DNA of 64,000 nt from CAIMWS01 sp964409245 (GTDB lineage Bacteria > Verrucomicrobiota > Verrucomicrobiia > Limisphaerales > UBA1319). A program made the translations under genes and the position numbers. The DNA is taken from the NCBI GenBank assembly GCA_964409245.1, contig CAYPCQ010000010.1:1-64000 (forward strand). Reading direction: 5' to 3'. Of this stretch, positions 7,773 through 16,698 are shown piece by piece (position 1 is the stretch's first letter; every line of letters starts with the position of its first letter). Under the pieces are notes generated by a model. The model ran no database searches. It had not been told where the DNA came from and was given only the letters and a program-made list of their open reading frames with translations.

Positions 7773-10715
7773 TCACTTGGGATTGGGCGGGGCAGCCGGG
7801 CGTTGTTTCTCCCGCGCCAGCACCTGGTTGAGGTAAATCCATTGCCGGGCCTGGGTTTCCTCCGGCCGGCCGAGGGCCATGACCCCGGCGGCACGATCGA
7901 GGTGGCCGGCCGCGAAGTGGGCTTGCGCGGCCAAAACGATGTAGGCGGTGGGCGACCAGGAGTTGGTTTTGGCGCCGGGCGCGGCAAGGAATTGGCGGAG
8001 GATGGTTTCGATCTCGTCGAGGGCGGCACTTTTTTGAGCGGTGTTCTGCTGGACCGCCAGCCCGGCCAGCGCCAGGCGGTTTTCCAATTCGTCCTCCGGC
8101 AGGGCCGGCTGCCAGGCCAAAGCGGCGTGGCTGTCAGGCCGGAACACGCACGGGAGCAGCACCGGGCCGTAAAAGACGTCGGTGTGATCCGGGGGGGCGT
8201 TGGTTTTGAAACGGAGCTGGAGGTGCCGGTTCAAATCCACATTGCAGCTGGCAAAATTCCCCTGGAAGATCCGCCCCAGGGTGTCGCCGGGCAGGGCGGC
8301 CAGGGCGCGGTTTTTCCCCTCCGGGGCGAGGCTGGATTGCCAGGTGCGCTCGTCAAAGGCCTCCAGCAAAAGGGATCTGGCGCCGATGAAAAAGGCGAGC
8401 GGAGCCGCGTATTCCAAAATGGGGAATTCGTCCGTCTGCAGCGGCCCGTCGCCGGCGATGGCGAAAGCGGTGCGCTGGGAAGCCAGCTGGCGGGCCCACA
8501 AGGCCTCTGGGGTGGCAATCCCGATCGCTTCGAGATCCTGGCGCGAAGCTTCCCGGGCGAACAAGCGGGCGTAATCCGCGGGGCGGCTGGGCCACGGTTT
8601 TTGGGAGCCGAGCAGGACGATGTCGCCGACGCTGGTGTCCCAGATTTCGACGGACGGGAAAACGCTGGCAAAGGTGCGCAGCACGAGGCCCACAATCTGG
8701 TCGTTCATTTCATACACATGGAACCACTGGGCCATGATCCCCCCGGGCTTCAGCCGGCTGGCGGCCAGCTCGAAAAACTCCCGGCTGAAAACGCTGCCAA
8801 TGCCGGCCGTCCAGGGGTTGGAAGGCTCACAGATGATGACGTCGTAAGCCTGGGGGCTGAGCTTGAGCACGGTGCGCGCGTCTTCGCGGACCAGGCGGGT
8901 CAGCTGGTTGGTGAGCACGCCGCGGTTCCAGGGGGCGAAAAAATGGCCCGCCCGCAGGACGGCGGCGCAGTTTTCAGCCACCACCAACTGGCGGATGGGA
9001 TGGCCCAGCAGGGCGCCGGCGGTGATGCCGCTGCCAAAGCCCAGCACAAAAATGTCCTGGCTGTCCGGGCGGGCCGCGATGGGTAGATGCGCCAGGAGGT
9101 ATTGGGTGGAAAGATCCCCGAGGCTGGAGGCGTCCGGCTTGCCGTTGATGCGCAGGCACAGGTCATCGGGACGGGATTTTTTATCCACGCTTTGCTCCAC
9201 GGAAACGGTGGCATCGGTCGCGTCCTCATAAAACAAAAGCTTCTGGACTTGCTTGCGCAGCTCCAGGGTCCGGGGATCGACCTCCTTCTCCCGGGCGCGG
9301 AAGACCCCGGAGCTGAGCACGATCTTCCAGCCCTCGCCCCCGGTGGCGGCCACCCAGGCCAGGAACAGGCCGGCCGCGGCCGCGGCCGCGGCCATTTTCC
9401 GCCTGGCGGTGGCCCAGGCCAGCAGCCCGGAGCCCAGCACCAGCAACATTGCCAGGACCGTCAAGGCGGCCCGCAAACCGAGGGCCGGCATCAAAATAAA
9501 TCCGGCCGCCAGGGTGCCCAGCACGGCGCCCAAGGTGTTCCAGGTGAGCAGCCGGCCAACGCTATCCCCCAGGCCGGACCGGCCGGGATCCCCTTCCCGG
9601 ATCCAAAGCGGGAGGGTGGCGCCGATCAGGGCCGCCGGCAGGCCCAGCAGGCCCAGCGCGAGCAGGCTGTTCATCGCCAGGTGGCAAACATAACCGGCGT
9701 AATTGCGGGCGAGGCCCACTTGAAAATAGCGGTAAACGGTGACCCACTGCTCGAGCCCGGCCACATAACCCCCCACCAGGGTTCCGGCGAGCAGCAGCAG
9801 GCAGCAGGTGGTGGTTTCACGCGGCCAGTGGCGGACCCGCGGCGAGGCCACCACCGAACTGCCCAGGCCGATGCCCAGGATGAAGGCCATCAACACGATC
9901 GCGAAAGCCTGCAGCGAGGTGCCGAAAATCATCAGCAAGGCCCGGGCCGACAGCACCTCGAGCCCCATGGAAATGCCGCCGGTGGCGGCGACCAGCACGC
10001 AGCCCAGCCAGGGGTGGCTGGCCGGAGCGGTTCCGCCAGCGCCAGCCGGCTGGGCCTCCGGTTGGGCGCCCGGCGGCGCCGGCCGCGGGGCGGTTTCCGG
10101 GCTGGGCGCCGGGCAGGGGGTTCGGGAAAGGCCCAAGGCGGCGAAACCGATCATCACATTGACCAGGGCGGCCGCCTGCAGGCTGGCGACCATGCCCAGC
10201 CAGCGGACCAGGAAAAACCCCGCCAAGCCGGCCCCCAGCACGGCGCCCAGGCTGTTCACCGCATAAAACCGCGCCGACCAGCGGCTGGCATCCGGGTAAC
10301 GCCGCTGGAGCCAGGCCGCCAGCACCGGCAGGGTGCCGCCCATCAGGATGGTGGGCACCGATAAAAGCACGAGGCTTAACACCGCCTTAAGCAGAAGCAG
10401 GGATGGTCCTTGGCTGGCCAGTTTGGAGCCGATGGCGAGGAAGGCCCCCTCGGCCAGCTGATGCAGCCACGCAAAAACAAAGGCATACAACCCGATGCCC
10501 AGCTCGAGGCGGCCGTAAACCGCCAGGGGTTGGGGAGCCCGGTCCGCCAGCCGGCCGAAGATGCGGTTGCCCGCCGCCAGGCCGCCCATGAACACCGCCA
10601 GGACCACGGTTTGCGCATGCGTGGTGCTGCCGAACATCAGGGTCAGGTACTTGGACCAAAGAACCTCATAGATGAGCGCCGTGGCTCCGGAGCAGAAAAA
10701 CAAAAGGATCACCAT
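7773..10715 (-). CDS. Multi-pass transporter-like protein fused to spermidine-synthase-like methyltransferase fold
   Basis: The 980-residue product begins with about 12-14 membrane segments (FFCSGATALIYEVLWSKYL is typical of this fusion family). A Rossmann-type domain begins near residue 555, with the nucleotide-binding loop FVLGFGSGITAG. True spermidine synthases carry an Asp pair in a D-[ST]-S-D-P type motif; here the equivalent strand reads IICEPSNPW, so aminopropyl transfer is unlikely. The C-terminal 200 residues are helical and TPR-like. The frame is open for 105 codons further upstream, but these are GC-rich filler, and the first membrane helix follows the ATG at 10715. It lies 152 bases after the metzincin gene on the same strand. 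Substrate unknown. Confidence 0.85.
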   Translation of the reverse strand: MVILLFFCSGATALIYEVLWSKYLTLMFGSTTHAQTVVLAVFMGGLAAGNRIFGRLADRAPQPLAVYGRLELGIGLYAFVFAWLHQLAEGAFLAIGSKLASQGPSLLLLKAVLSLVLLSVPTILMGGTLPVLAAWLQRRYPDASRWSARFYAVNSLGAVLGAGLAGFFLVRWLGMVASLQAAALVNVMIGFAALGLSRTPCPAPSPETAPRPAPPGAQPEAQPAGAGGTAPASHPWLGCVLVAATGGISMGLEVLSARALLMIFGTSLQAFAIVLMAFILGIGLGSSVVASPRVRHWPRETTTCCLLLLAGTLVGGYVAGLEQWVTVYRYFQVGLARNYAGYVCHLAMNSLLALGLLGLPAALIGATLPLWIREGDPGRSGLGDSVGRLLTWNTLGAVLGTLAAGFILMPALGLRAALTVLAMLLVLGSGLLAWATARRKMAAAAAAAGLFLAWVAATGGEGWKIVLSSGVFRAREKEVDPRTLELRKQVQKLLFYEDATDATVSVEQSVDKKSRPDDLCLRINGKPDASSLGDLSTQYLLAHLPIAARPDSQDIFVLGFGSGITAGALLGHPIRQLVVAENCAAVLRAGHFFAPWNRGVLTNQLTRLVREDARTVLKLSPQAYDVIICEPSNPWTAGIGSVFSREFFELAASRLKPGGIMAQWFHVYEMNDQIVGLVLRTFASVFPSVEIWDTSVGDIVLLGSQKPWPSRPADYARLFAREASRQDLEAIGIATPEALWARQLASQRTAFAIAGDGPLQTDEFPILEYAAPLAFFIGARSLLLEAFDERTWQSSLAPEGKNRALAALPGDTLGRIFQGNFASCNVDLNRHLQLRFKTNAPPDHTDVFYGPVLLPCVFRPDSHAALAWQPALPEDELENRLALAGLAVQQNTAQKSAALDEIETILRQFLAAPGAKTNSWSPTAYIVLAAQAHFAAGHLDRAAGVMALGRPEETQARQWIYLNQVLAREKQRPAAPPNPK

Positions 10716-10867
10716 ATATTTGACCAGTATATGAGCAGCCGCCGCTTCGCAAACGCCATGCAGTTTGCCCCCATATCCTGACCGATTCAAACCGTTCCGT
10801 CGATCAATAACTGCCGCCGGCAATCCGTTTTTTCCACTGGGGGGAGCCGGAATCCGCCTGCCGCAGG

Positions 10868-13800
10868 CTACGGCTGCCGCAAGCGGTAGAATTTCGTCTT
10901 CCCGTCCGCGGGGACTGGATAACGCCAGGTTCCCTGGCTCAGGACTGGGCTGCCGGAGGCGGGTGCCCAGGCGGCGCCATTCCCAAGGCTCGCGGTTTGT
11001 TCCAGGTGGAGATTGGGTGCGTCTGACCACTCCAAGCGGAACTGTGCGCCGTCCCGGACCGCGCTCAACCGGAGGCGCGAAACCACCGTAACGATGCTGG
11101 TGGCAATATTGTCCAAGGGTTCGGCTTCGGCTTCGGCCGAGGCCACACCGGCCAGAGAAAACAAGGGACCGGCTTGGCTGGGACGCACGCGGAACTCCAC
11201 CTGGGCATTCGTGCCGGCTGGAATGGCGCCAAACTCAACCATCAATTCAGGACCGTTGGTCTGCCAGGCGCCTTGGGAGACGGCGGCGGAGAGCAGGGGC
11301 GCGTTGAGGGGGAGGCTGTTGGTCAGCCGGACCTGGGTGGCTGGCCCGGTGCCCTGGTTGGCCACGGAGATCAGGTAGTTCACGCTCTCGCCCGGTCCCG
11401 GGTTAGCCGGCTCAACCGAACTCACCACGACCAGGTCGGGCAGCGCCGGCCTCGGTTCGACGAGGCAGAATACCTCCATGGAGGCGTTGTTGACGGGGTC
11501 GGGATCCAGTTCCGCCGCGCTGACGAGGCAGCGGTTGGTGTACCAGCCGCCGGGGCTGTTGGTGAACTGGAGGATGACGCTGGCGCTCTGCCCGGGCGGG
11601 AGAACCCCCAGATTCGCGATGACCTGTCTGGCCAGGTTCGTCACCGAGCCGGCGGAGGCGCTGACGGAAGCGACGGACAGGCCGGGTGGGAGATCGTTGG
11701 TCAAGAATGCCTTGGTGGCAGCGAGGGCGCCGGTATTGCGGACGATGAGGGTCAGCGTGAAATTCGTGCCGGAGTACGGCACGGCGGGTGAAAGCACCGT
11801 CTCCAGGGCGAGATCGGCCCATTGGGTCAGGGCTTCCGCCTGGACTTGGATGCTGACGGCCGCCGTGGCGACCCCGCCGGCGCTGTTGGTGGCCGTGACG
11901 CGGATCTCGTGCAGTCCGGGCCGGAGGGTGGCGGCCTCGCGCACAAACTGCGGCCCGCGTCCGATTACGCCATCCAGGCTCGACTCCCACACGAGGTTGG
12001 TGCCGTTGCCCAGGCTTTCCGGATTTTCACCCCGGGCCTCGATCAGGGCCTCGAAATGGATGGGGTCCAGGCGGCTCAAGATCCGGCCCGGGGTGGGGGC
12101 GACGATATAAACGCGGGGGGGCAACCGGGCGAGGGTGAACGGTGACGATGAATCCGCGACGGTGGTATGGAAGCCGTCGCTCGCGACCACGCGCACCATC
12201 CCCTGCGTGTTGCCCGGCAGGTTCGAGCGATCCAGATCGAAGTGGGTGTCCGGCCAGTCCACCTGGACCGGCGTCCAGGATTTCCCGCCGTCCAGGCTGT
12301 ATTGAATGTCATAACTCAGGCGGTCGTGATCGGCGTCCTGAGCGCTCCATACCAGGGGGATCGTGCTGGAGCTGATGTTCTCCCCTGCGATGGGGGATTC
12401 AAGGCGGATCGTGGGCGCATTGGGGGAGGCTTTCAGGCTGGCCAGGGTCAGGCCTTGGCGGAGAACCCGGGCTTCCCGGTAAGCCGGGCTGGCCGGAACG
12501 GGTATCACAAACCCACCCACGCGCGCGGGCAGTGGTGGCGCATCGTACCGGGCCGGTGCGAAACTGGTTTGGTAGAGGATCTTCCCGGCGCCATCCAACA
12601 GCTGAAGTTGATAGTCTCCGAACTCGATCTCCGCGGGGGTCGCGGATCCTGCCCCCTGGCCAAATGCGGTAAACTGCACGGTGCCCGCCCAGAGATTGAC
12701 GTCGCCGCGCACCAGCAGGTAATCGGGTTTCGTCCCGGAGCGTGGCGCTTGCGCGCGTTTGGCCGCATACCCGTACTTTATGCCCAGTATGGCGGCGAGG
12801 AATTCGTAATTCTGCTTCGAGATCCAGACGCCTAAATCGTGGTGGTTGGCGTAACACATCAGCTCAAATATTTGAGTGGGATCGATCACCAGGGGTCCGG
12901 CATCCGAAACCCTGCTTGTGTCCAGGCCGTAGACCATGGTTCTGGGTCCGTTGGCCATGTCTCCCAGAGTCGGTGCTTCCAGCGGAGCGCCGGGGGGGAT
13001 CTGGTGATACGCGAAAAACGGATCTGTCAGTTCATTCAATTCGCCGAAGAAACCCACCCGCATCTCGACTGAACCGCCTCCGGGCTTGCTGACGGTTTTT
13101 TTAGCAGCGTACTTCTCGATAATTGAGTGAGGCAGGCCAAGCGCGTGCCCCAACTCATGGAGCGGCATCGCGCGCGCTTCGGCCTTCGGGAATCTGTAAT
13201 ACGAAGTGGAAATATGATTGGCCAGGGTCTTCGGTGTCAGGCCCACGAGCCCACTGAGAGTGTTGGCGGGGCCGCGAACCAGCCCGAGCAGCTTCTCGTT
13301 GCCCAAGGATGCGAACCAGCCAATCTTACGGTATAGCTCACGATTGATTTGGCTGCACTCGGGCGTGTTTCCGATGAAGAAGCCGGTCTTCTCGTCTAAT
13401 ATGAGCAGGGGAACCGAGGCGACCTCAATCTGTGCCTTGGCAATAGGGTACATGGCGTTGAGCAGATTCGTAAAATAGCCAAGAGCGGTCGGGGTGACAT
13501 CCCGCGTGTCTGTCACCGCGCCTGGCGCAGGCTTGAAGTAATATTTGATAGGCTGGATGACCAGGTCGAACTTCGGCGCCGGGTTGAACCGCACGGTCAC
13601 GCTGCAAGCCGGACAGGCCGGGCAGGTGTCGCACTCGGCGCAGTTCAGGTTTTCCGCCTCGAGCCAGAGCGTCAGATCCCCCCTGCACCAGGTCGATGGG
13701 AGCTGGAAGTTGAGGGTTTTCCCGAAGTCTGCCCGCGCGGGAGCCGCATCTCCCGGCAAGGTGAAGTTACCTGCCTGGGCCGGAGGCCGGGGAGAGTCGA

Positions 13801-15550
13801 CCCATTCGATCCCGGAGCCATCCACCCCATGCAGCCGGGGCTTGAGCTTGGCGAGATCCACCACGGCGTCGGCGCCATCCTGGGTTTGCAGGTGCGCGCG
13901 CACCCAGGTCTCCTTGCCGATGAAGAGCGGCACGCTGTTATTCCAATCCTGCACGGACTGGATGACCTCCAGCGCCAAGAGATCCCATTTGGGCGGGGAG
14001 GAGAGCCCGGAGGTGGAGCCAGCCAGCGAGGTGGCCGTCGCGGTCACCCGCGTTTGGGGGGTGCCGGGTGGGGCGCCGGGTATGAAACCCATCTTCCCCG
14101 AATAAGTCACACAAAAACGGCCACTGGTATCGGGCCGGATGCTGTCCAGGTAGGTTTTGGCTTCGCCAAAATTCATGGTGCTGCTGGCCGGCATGAGGTA
14201 AAGGTCGATCAGGAGATCCTTCGGGGACGCGCTCTGGACGCGCCCGCTGATCGCCGTCTGCAGCTTCGCTGCATCGTAGCGGGTGGAGACCACGAGGGGT
14301 GGCTGCTGCCACTCGTTGGGCCCGGCGGTGGGATGCGCCGGATCGGTGGGGCCGGCGCCCACGCGGTCGCCGAGCAGGATCGAAACGCCCCCGTTCTCAC
14401 GGATCTGGTTGCCGCGGATGCAATTCCCCTTGGCGGTGTCGCCGGTCACTTGGACTCCGAAAGCACCGTTATCGATGATGATGTTCGCCTGGGCGTCGGT
14501 GGGCGGGGTGGTGAGGCCCACTCCGACCACCGTCCCGAGCGAGTTTGAAATCAGGATGCCGCTGCCGGTGTTCCCCAGCTTGATGCGGGCGGCGGAAAGG
14601 TCGCCGTTGGCGGCCAGGCCGATGTAGTTCCCGACGATGCTATTACCGGTGGGCGAAAGGCCCCCCAGCCGCGGAACCACCTTCACCCCGGCTTCCAGGT
14701 TCCCGCTGATGACATTCCGGCCGGCCGCCGTGCCGTCCCCGATGTGGTTGTGGTCGCAGCCTTGGATCAATATCCCCCCCCGCCCGTTGGGAAGTGGCGC
14801 CAAGCCTGAGTAATCCGTGCCGATGTAATTGCCCAGGACCAGGTTTTCTTCGGCCGGGATGCCGGGGCTGCCAGACGGCATGGGGCCGGCGATGACGAGC
14901 CCCACATCCCAGTTGCCGGAAAGCAGGTTCCGGTCCCCAGGCAAAGGCCCTCCGATCTGGTTTCGTGAGCTGCGGGTGACCCAGATGCCGGCCTTGTTTT
15001 TCCGGCCGGCCGAGGGGGTGGTTCCATCGGCCTGCGTGCCCAGCCAGTTGCCGGCGATCACATTCTCGTAGGAGGTGGACATGATGATGCCAGCCTCCAG
15101 GCAATTATTGATGATCAGTCCGCGCACTTCGCAATAGGGCGCCAGGATCATCAGGCCGCGGGAATAGCTGGCGACGGTATTGCCCGCGTCGATCTCGACC
15201 TTCAGCAGGGCGTTGTTGCCGACGGCGAGCGTATTGGGCATGGCGCCCGGCTGGGTGTAGCCGTTGATCATGACCGATTCGAGGATGTCCGGCAAATTGA
15301 CATAACCCGTGCCGGGTTGAGGTTTCAACACGATGCGCGCCACTCCGCCTCCGGCGGGGATGTTGAACTCGATGTAGTCGTACCCCGCGGTGGTATTGGC
15401 CAGGCGGATCGCGGTGCGCAACGACATCAACGGCTTGGTGGGCGGGGCGTAGTCGTCGTTGTCCTCGGCCGTCGTGACCGTGAACACCGCAGCGGAGGAG
15501 GTCATGCCCATCACGGCGAACCACCAGAAAAGGAACAGCTTCGATTTCAT
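10868..15550 (-). CDS. Giant exported beta-helix metzincin protease with DUF11 repeats
   Basis: The 1560-residue protein has a signal peptide (LFLFWWFAVMGMTSSAAV). A right-handed beta-helix region with NosD/pectin-lyase-like repeats spans about 20-430. A metallopeptidase region follows, with HELGHALGLPH near residues 797-807 (HEXXHXXGXXH zinc site). A Met-turn-like ELMCYANHHDLGVW lies about 100 residues later, so this is a likely active metzincin. A CxxCxxCxxCxxC run (CAECDTCPACPAC) lies near 640. An Ig-like segment, two DUF11 domains (SPAVPYSGTNFTLTLIVRNT; VEPANPGPGESVNYLISVAN) and a 65-residue tail ending FYRLRQP finish it. It probably acts outside the cell or at the surface. It is last in a run of three exported proteins. 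Confidence 0.88.
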   Translation of the reverse strand: MKSKLFLFWWFAVMGMTSSAAVFTVTTAEDNDDYAPPTKPLMSLRTAIRLANTTAGYDYIEFNIPAGGGVARIVLKPQPGTGYVNLPDILESVMINGYTQPGAMPNTLAVGNNALLKVEIDAGNTVASYSRGLMILAPYCEVRGLIINNCLEAGIIMSTSYENVIAGNWLGTQADGTTPSAGRKNKAGIWVTRSSRNQIGGPLPGDRNLLSGNWDVGLVIAGPMPSGSPGIPAEENLVLGNYIGTDYSGLAPLPNGRGGILIQGCDHNHIGDGTAAGRNVISGNLEAGVKVVPRLGGLSPTGNSIVGNYIGLAANGDLSAARIKLGNTGSGILISNSLGTVVGVGLTTPPTDAQANIIIDNGAFGVQVTGDTAKGNCIRGNQIRENGGVSILLGDRVGAGPTDPAHPTAGPNEWQQPPLVVSTRYDAAKLQTAISGRVQSASPKDLLIDLYLMPASSTMNFGEAKTYLDSIRPDTSGRFCVTYSGKMGFIPGAPPGTPQTRVTATATSLAGSTSGLSSPPKWDLLALEVIQSVQDWNNSVPLFIGKETWVRAHLQTQDGADAVVDLAKLKPRLHGVDGSGIEWVDSPRPPAQAGNFTLPGDAAPARADFGKTLNFQLPSTWCRGDLTLWLEAENLNCAECDTCPACPACSVTVRFNPAPKFDLVIQPIKYYFKPAPGAVTDTRDVTPTALGYFTNLLNAMYPIAKAQIEVASVPLLILDEKTGFFIGNTPECSQINRELYRKIGWFASLGNEKLLGLVRGPANTLSGLVGLTPKTLANHISTSYYRFPKAEARAMPLHELGHALGLPHSIIEKYAAKKTVSKPGGGSVEMRVGFFGELNELTDPFFAYHQIPPGAPLEAPTLGDMANGPRTMVYGLDTSRVSDAGPLVIDPTQIFELMCYANHHDLGVWISKQNYEFLAAILGIKYGYAAKRAQAPRSGTKPDYLLVRGDVNLWAGTVQFTAFGQGAGSATPAEIEFGDYQLQLLDGAGKILYQTSFAPARYDAPPLPARVGGFVIPVPASPAYREARVLRQGLTLASLKASPNAPTIRLESPIAGENISSSTIPLVWSAQDADHDRLSYDIQYSLDGGKSWTPVQVDWPDTHFDLDRSNLPGNTQGMVRVVASDGFHTTVADSSSPFTLARLPPRVYIVAPTPGRILSRLDPIHFEALIEARGENPESLGNGTNLVWESSLDGVIGRGPQFVREAATLRPGLHEIRVTATNSAGGVATAAVSIQVQAEALTQWADLALETVLSPAVPYSGTNFTLTLIVRNTGALAATKAFLTNDLPPGLSVASVSASAGSVTNLARQVIANLGVLPPGQSASVILQFTNSPGGWYTNRCLVSAAELDPDPVNNASMEVFCLVEPRPALPDLVVVSSVEPANPGPGESVNYLISVANQGTGPATQVRLTNSLPLNAPLLSAAVSQGAWQTNGPELMVEFGAIPAGTNAQVEFRVRPSQAGPLFSLAGVASAEAEAEPLDNIATSIVTVVSRLRLSAVRDGAQFRLEWSDAPNLHLEQTASLGNGAAWAPASGSPVLSQGTWRYPVPADGKTKFYRLRQP

Positions 15551-15626
15551 AAATTGAACTCACCCGGGGTTGTTGCCCGGTCCCGGCGCGCCAGCCTGGC
15601 GCCAGGGGACCGCCATCGTGGGCACT

Positions 15627-16673
15627 TCAAAAGCTCCATTTCACGCCGGCGCTCCCAAAAATGGTGGCGCCGAGATCCAGTTTGGCTTCCTTGCCAGACG
15701 CCTGTTGCGTGAAGCTATTGAGGTACTGGAATTGCGCGCCGACGAAAACGCCCACTTTGGCGCTGATCTGCCAGATGACCTGCCCTGCAACATTGGCTCC
15801 GCCGAGAAAATCCACGTCCTGAGCCTCCCCCTGGCTTTGCCCAACCGCTCCGCCCGCCAGGGTGACGGTTTCGCTGAATTGGAATTCGCTGTTGATCACC
15901 GCCAGGGCCGGGCCGGCGCCGAGGTGCAAGGCAAAGTCTTTGCCCAGGGGAACGCCGAGATAAGGCCCGAACCGGAGCGTGTAAAGCTGGCCCTCCATCC
16001 GTCTCGTCCCGCTCACCGAGGCGCCATTGGCCAGCGGCCCTTCCGTCCGCATCGGCGTATCGGTGAGCACCGGGCCGGGGCCATTGAAGCTGCCGCTATA
16101 AGGCGCCAGCGGCGGCACGACGCCATTCAATGCATAACTGTCGGTCAGCATGGTTGCGGGCGCGGCCAGGGTCTGGTCATTCCGGAAATCGAAGAGGTTG
16201 AATCCCCAGCCAGCCTCCAGCCCCCAATCCAGGGCGGAGGAGCGCCGCAGCGAGTGCTCGTAAGTCAACTCGGCGCCCCACAGCGGGTTTTCCCGCTGCG
16301 TGGCCGCGCCACTGGCCAGGGCGGTGACCGAATGATACTGGACGGCGCCCCCGGCGATTTGAGAATCGTGCTCGTATCCCCAGTTCCAGGTTTGCCCGCC
16401 GGCGTTGCCGCTGGCATCTTTCCTGACGAAGCCATCATCGTAAGTCCGGTCCAGCCCGCCGCCCGCACCCGGGCTGGGCTGGGACGGGGATGGGTATCCC
16501 CTCAGGCTGGTGAAATTAACTTTGGTGTTGAAGGCCGCATGCAGGCTGAGGCCGAACCGATCGGGGGTTTCCTCGCCCGCCAGGGCGCTGAAGGAGAATA
16601 TCCCGGAAGCCGCGGCACTTAAGAACCGGGCTGGGAAGCTGGCCCGCTTCCCTGCGTTCGTGGTGGGGGTCAT
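15627..16673 (-). CDS. Outer-membrane beta-barrel protein
   Basis: The 348-residue protein has a signal peptide (FLSAAASGIFSFSALAG), an amphipathic beta-strand pattern throughout, and a C-terminal strand ending in VKWSF. The terminal Phe is the classic recognition signal for the BAM assembly machine. Segments such as LRFGPYLGVPLGKDFALHLG and GVFVGAQFQYLNSF look like barrel strands. It lies 25 bases after the large carboxypeptidase-regulatory gene and 76 bases before the metzincin gene on the same strand. It may therefore be the outer-membrane partner of those exported proteins. That role is inferred from position only; no export family is recognised. Confidence 0.82.
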   Translation of the reverse strand: MTPTTNAGKRASFPARFLSAAASGIFSFSALAGEETPDRFGLSLHAAFNTKVNFTSLRGYPSPSQPSPGAGGGLDRTYDDGFVRKDASGNAGGQTWNWGYEHDSQIAGGAVQYHSVTALASGAATQRENPLWGAELTYEHSLRRSSALDWGLEAGWGFNLFDFRNDQTLAAPATMLTDSYALNGVVPPLAPYSGSFNGPGPVLTDTPMRTEGPLANGASVSGTRRMEGQLYTLRFGPYLGVPLGKDFALHLGAGPALAVINSEFQFSETVTLAGGAVGQSQGEAQDVDFLGGANVAGQVIWQISAKVGVFVGAQFQYLNSFTQQASGKEAKLDLGATIFGSAGVKWSF

Positions 16674-16698
16674 AAGTCAAGGATTCGTTGGGTTAGGC

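Noticed and set aside
6000..9086. 1028-codon open frame on the plus strand
   Set aside because: It is antisense to the thioredoxin-like and MFS/spermidine-synthase-like genes, is rich in G, Q, P and R with no domain, and reflects high-GC codon bias.
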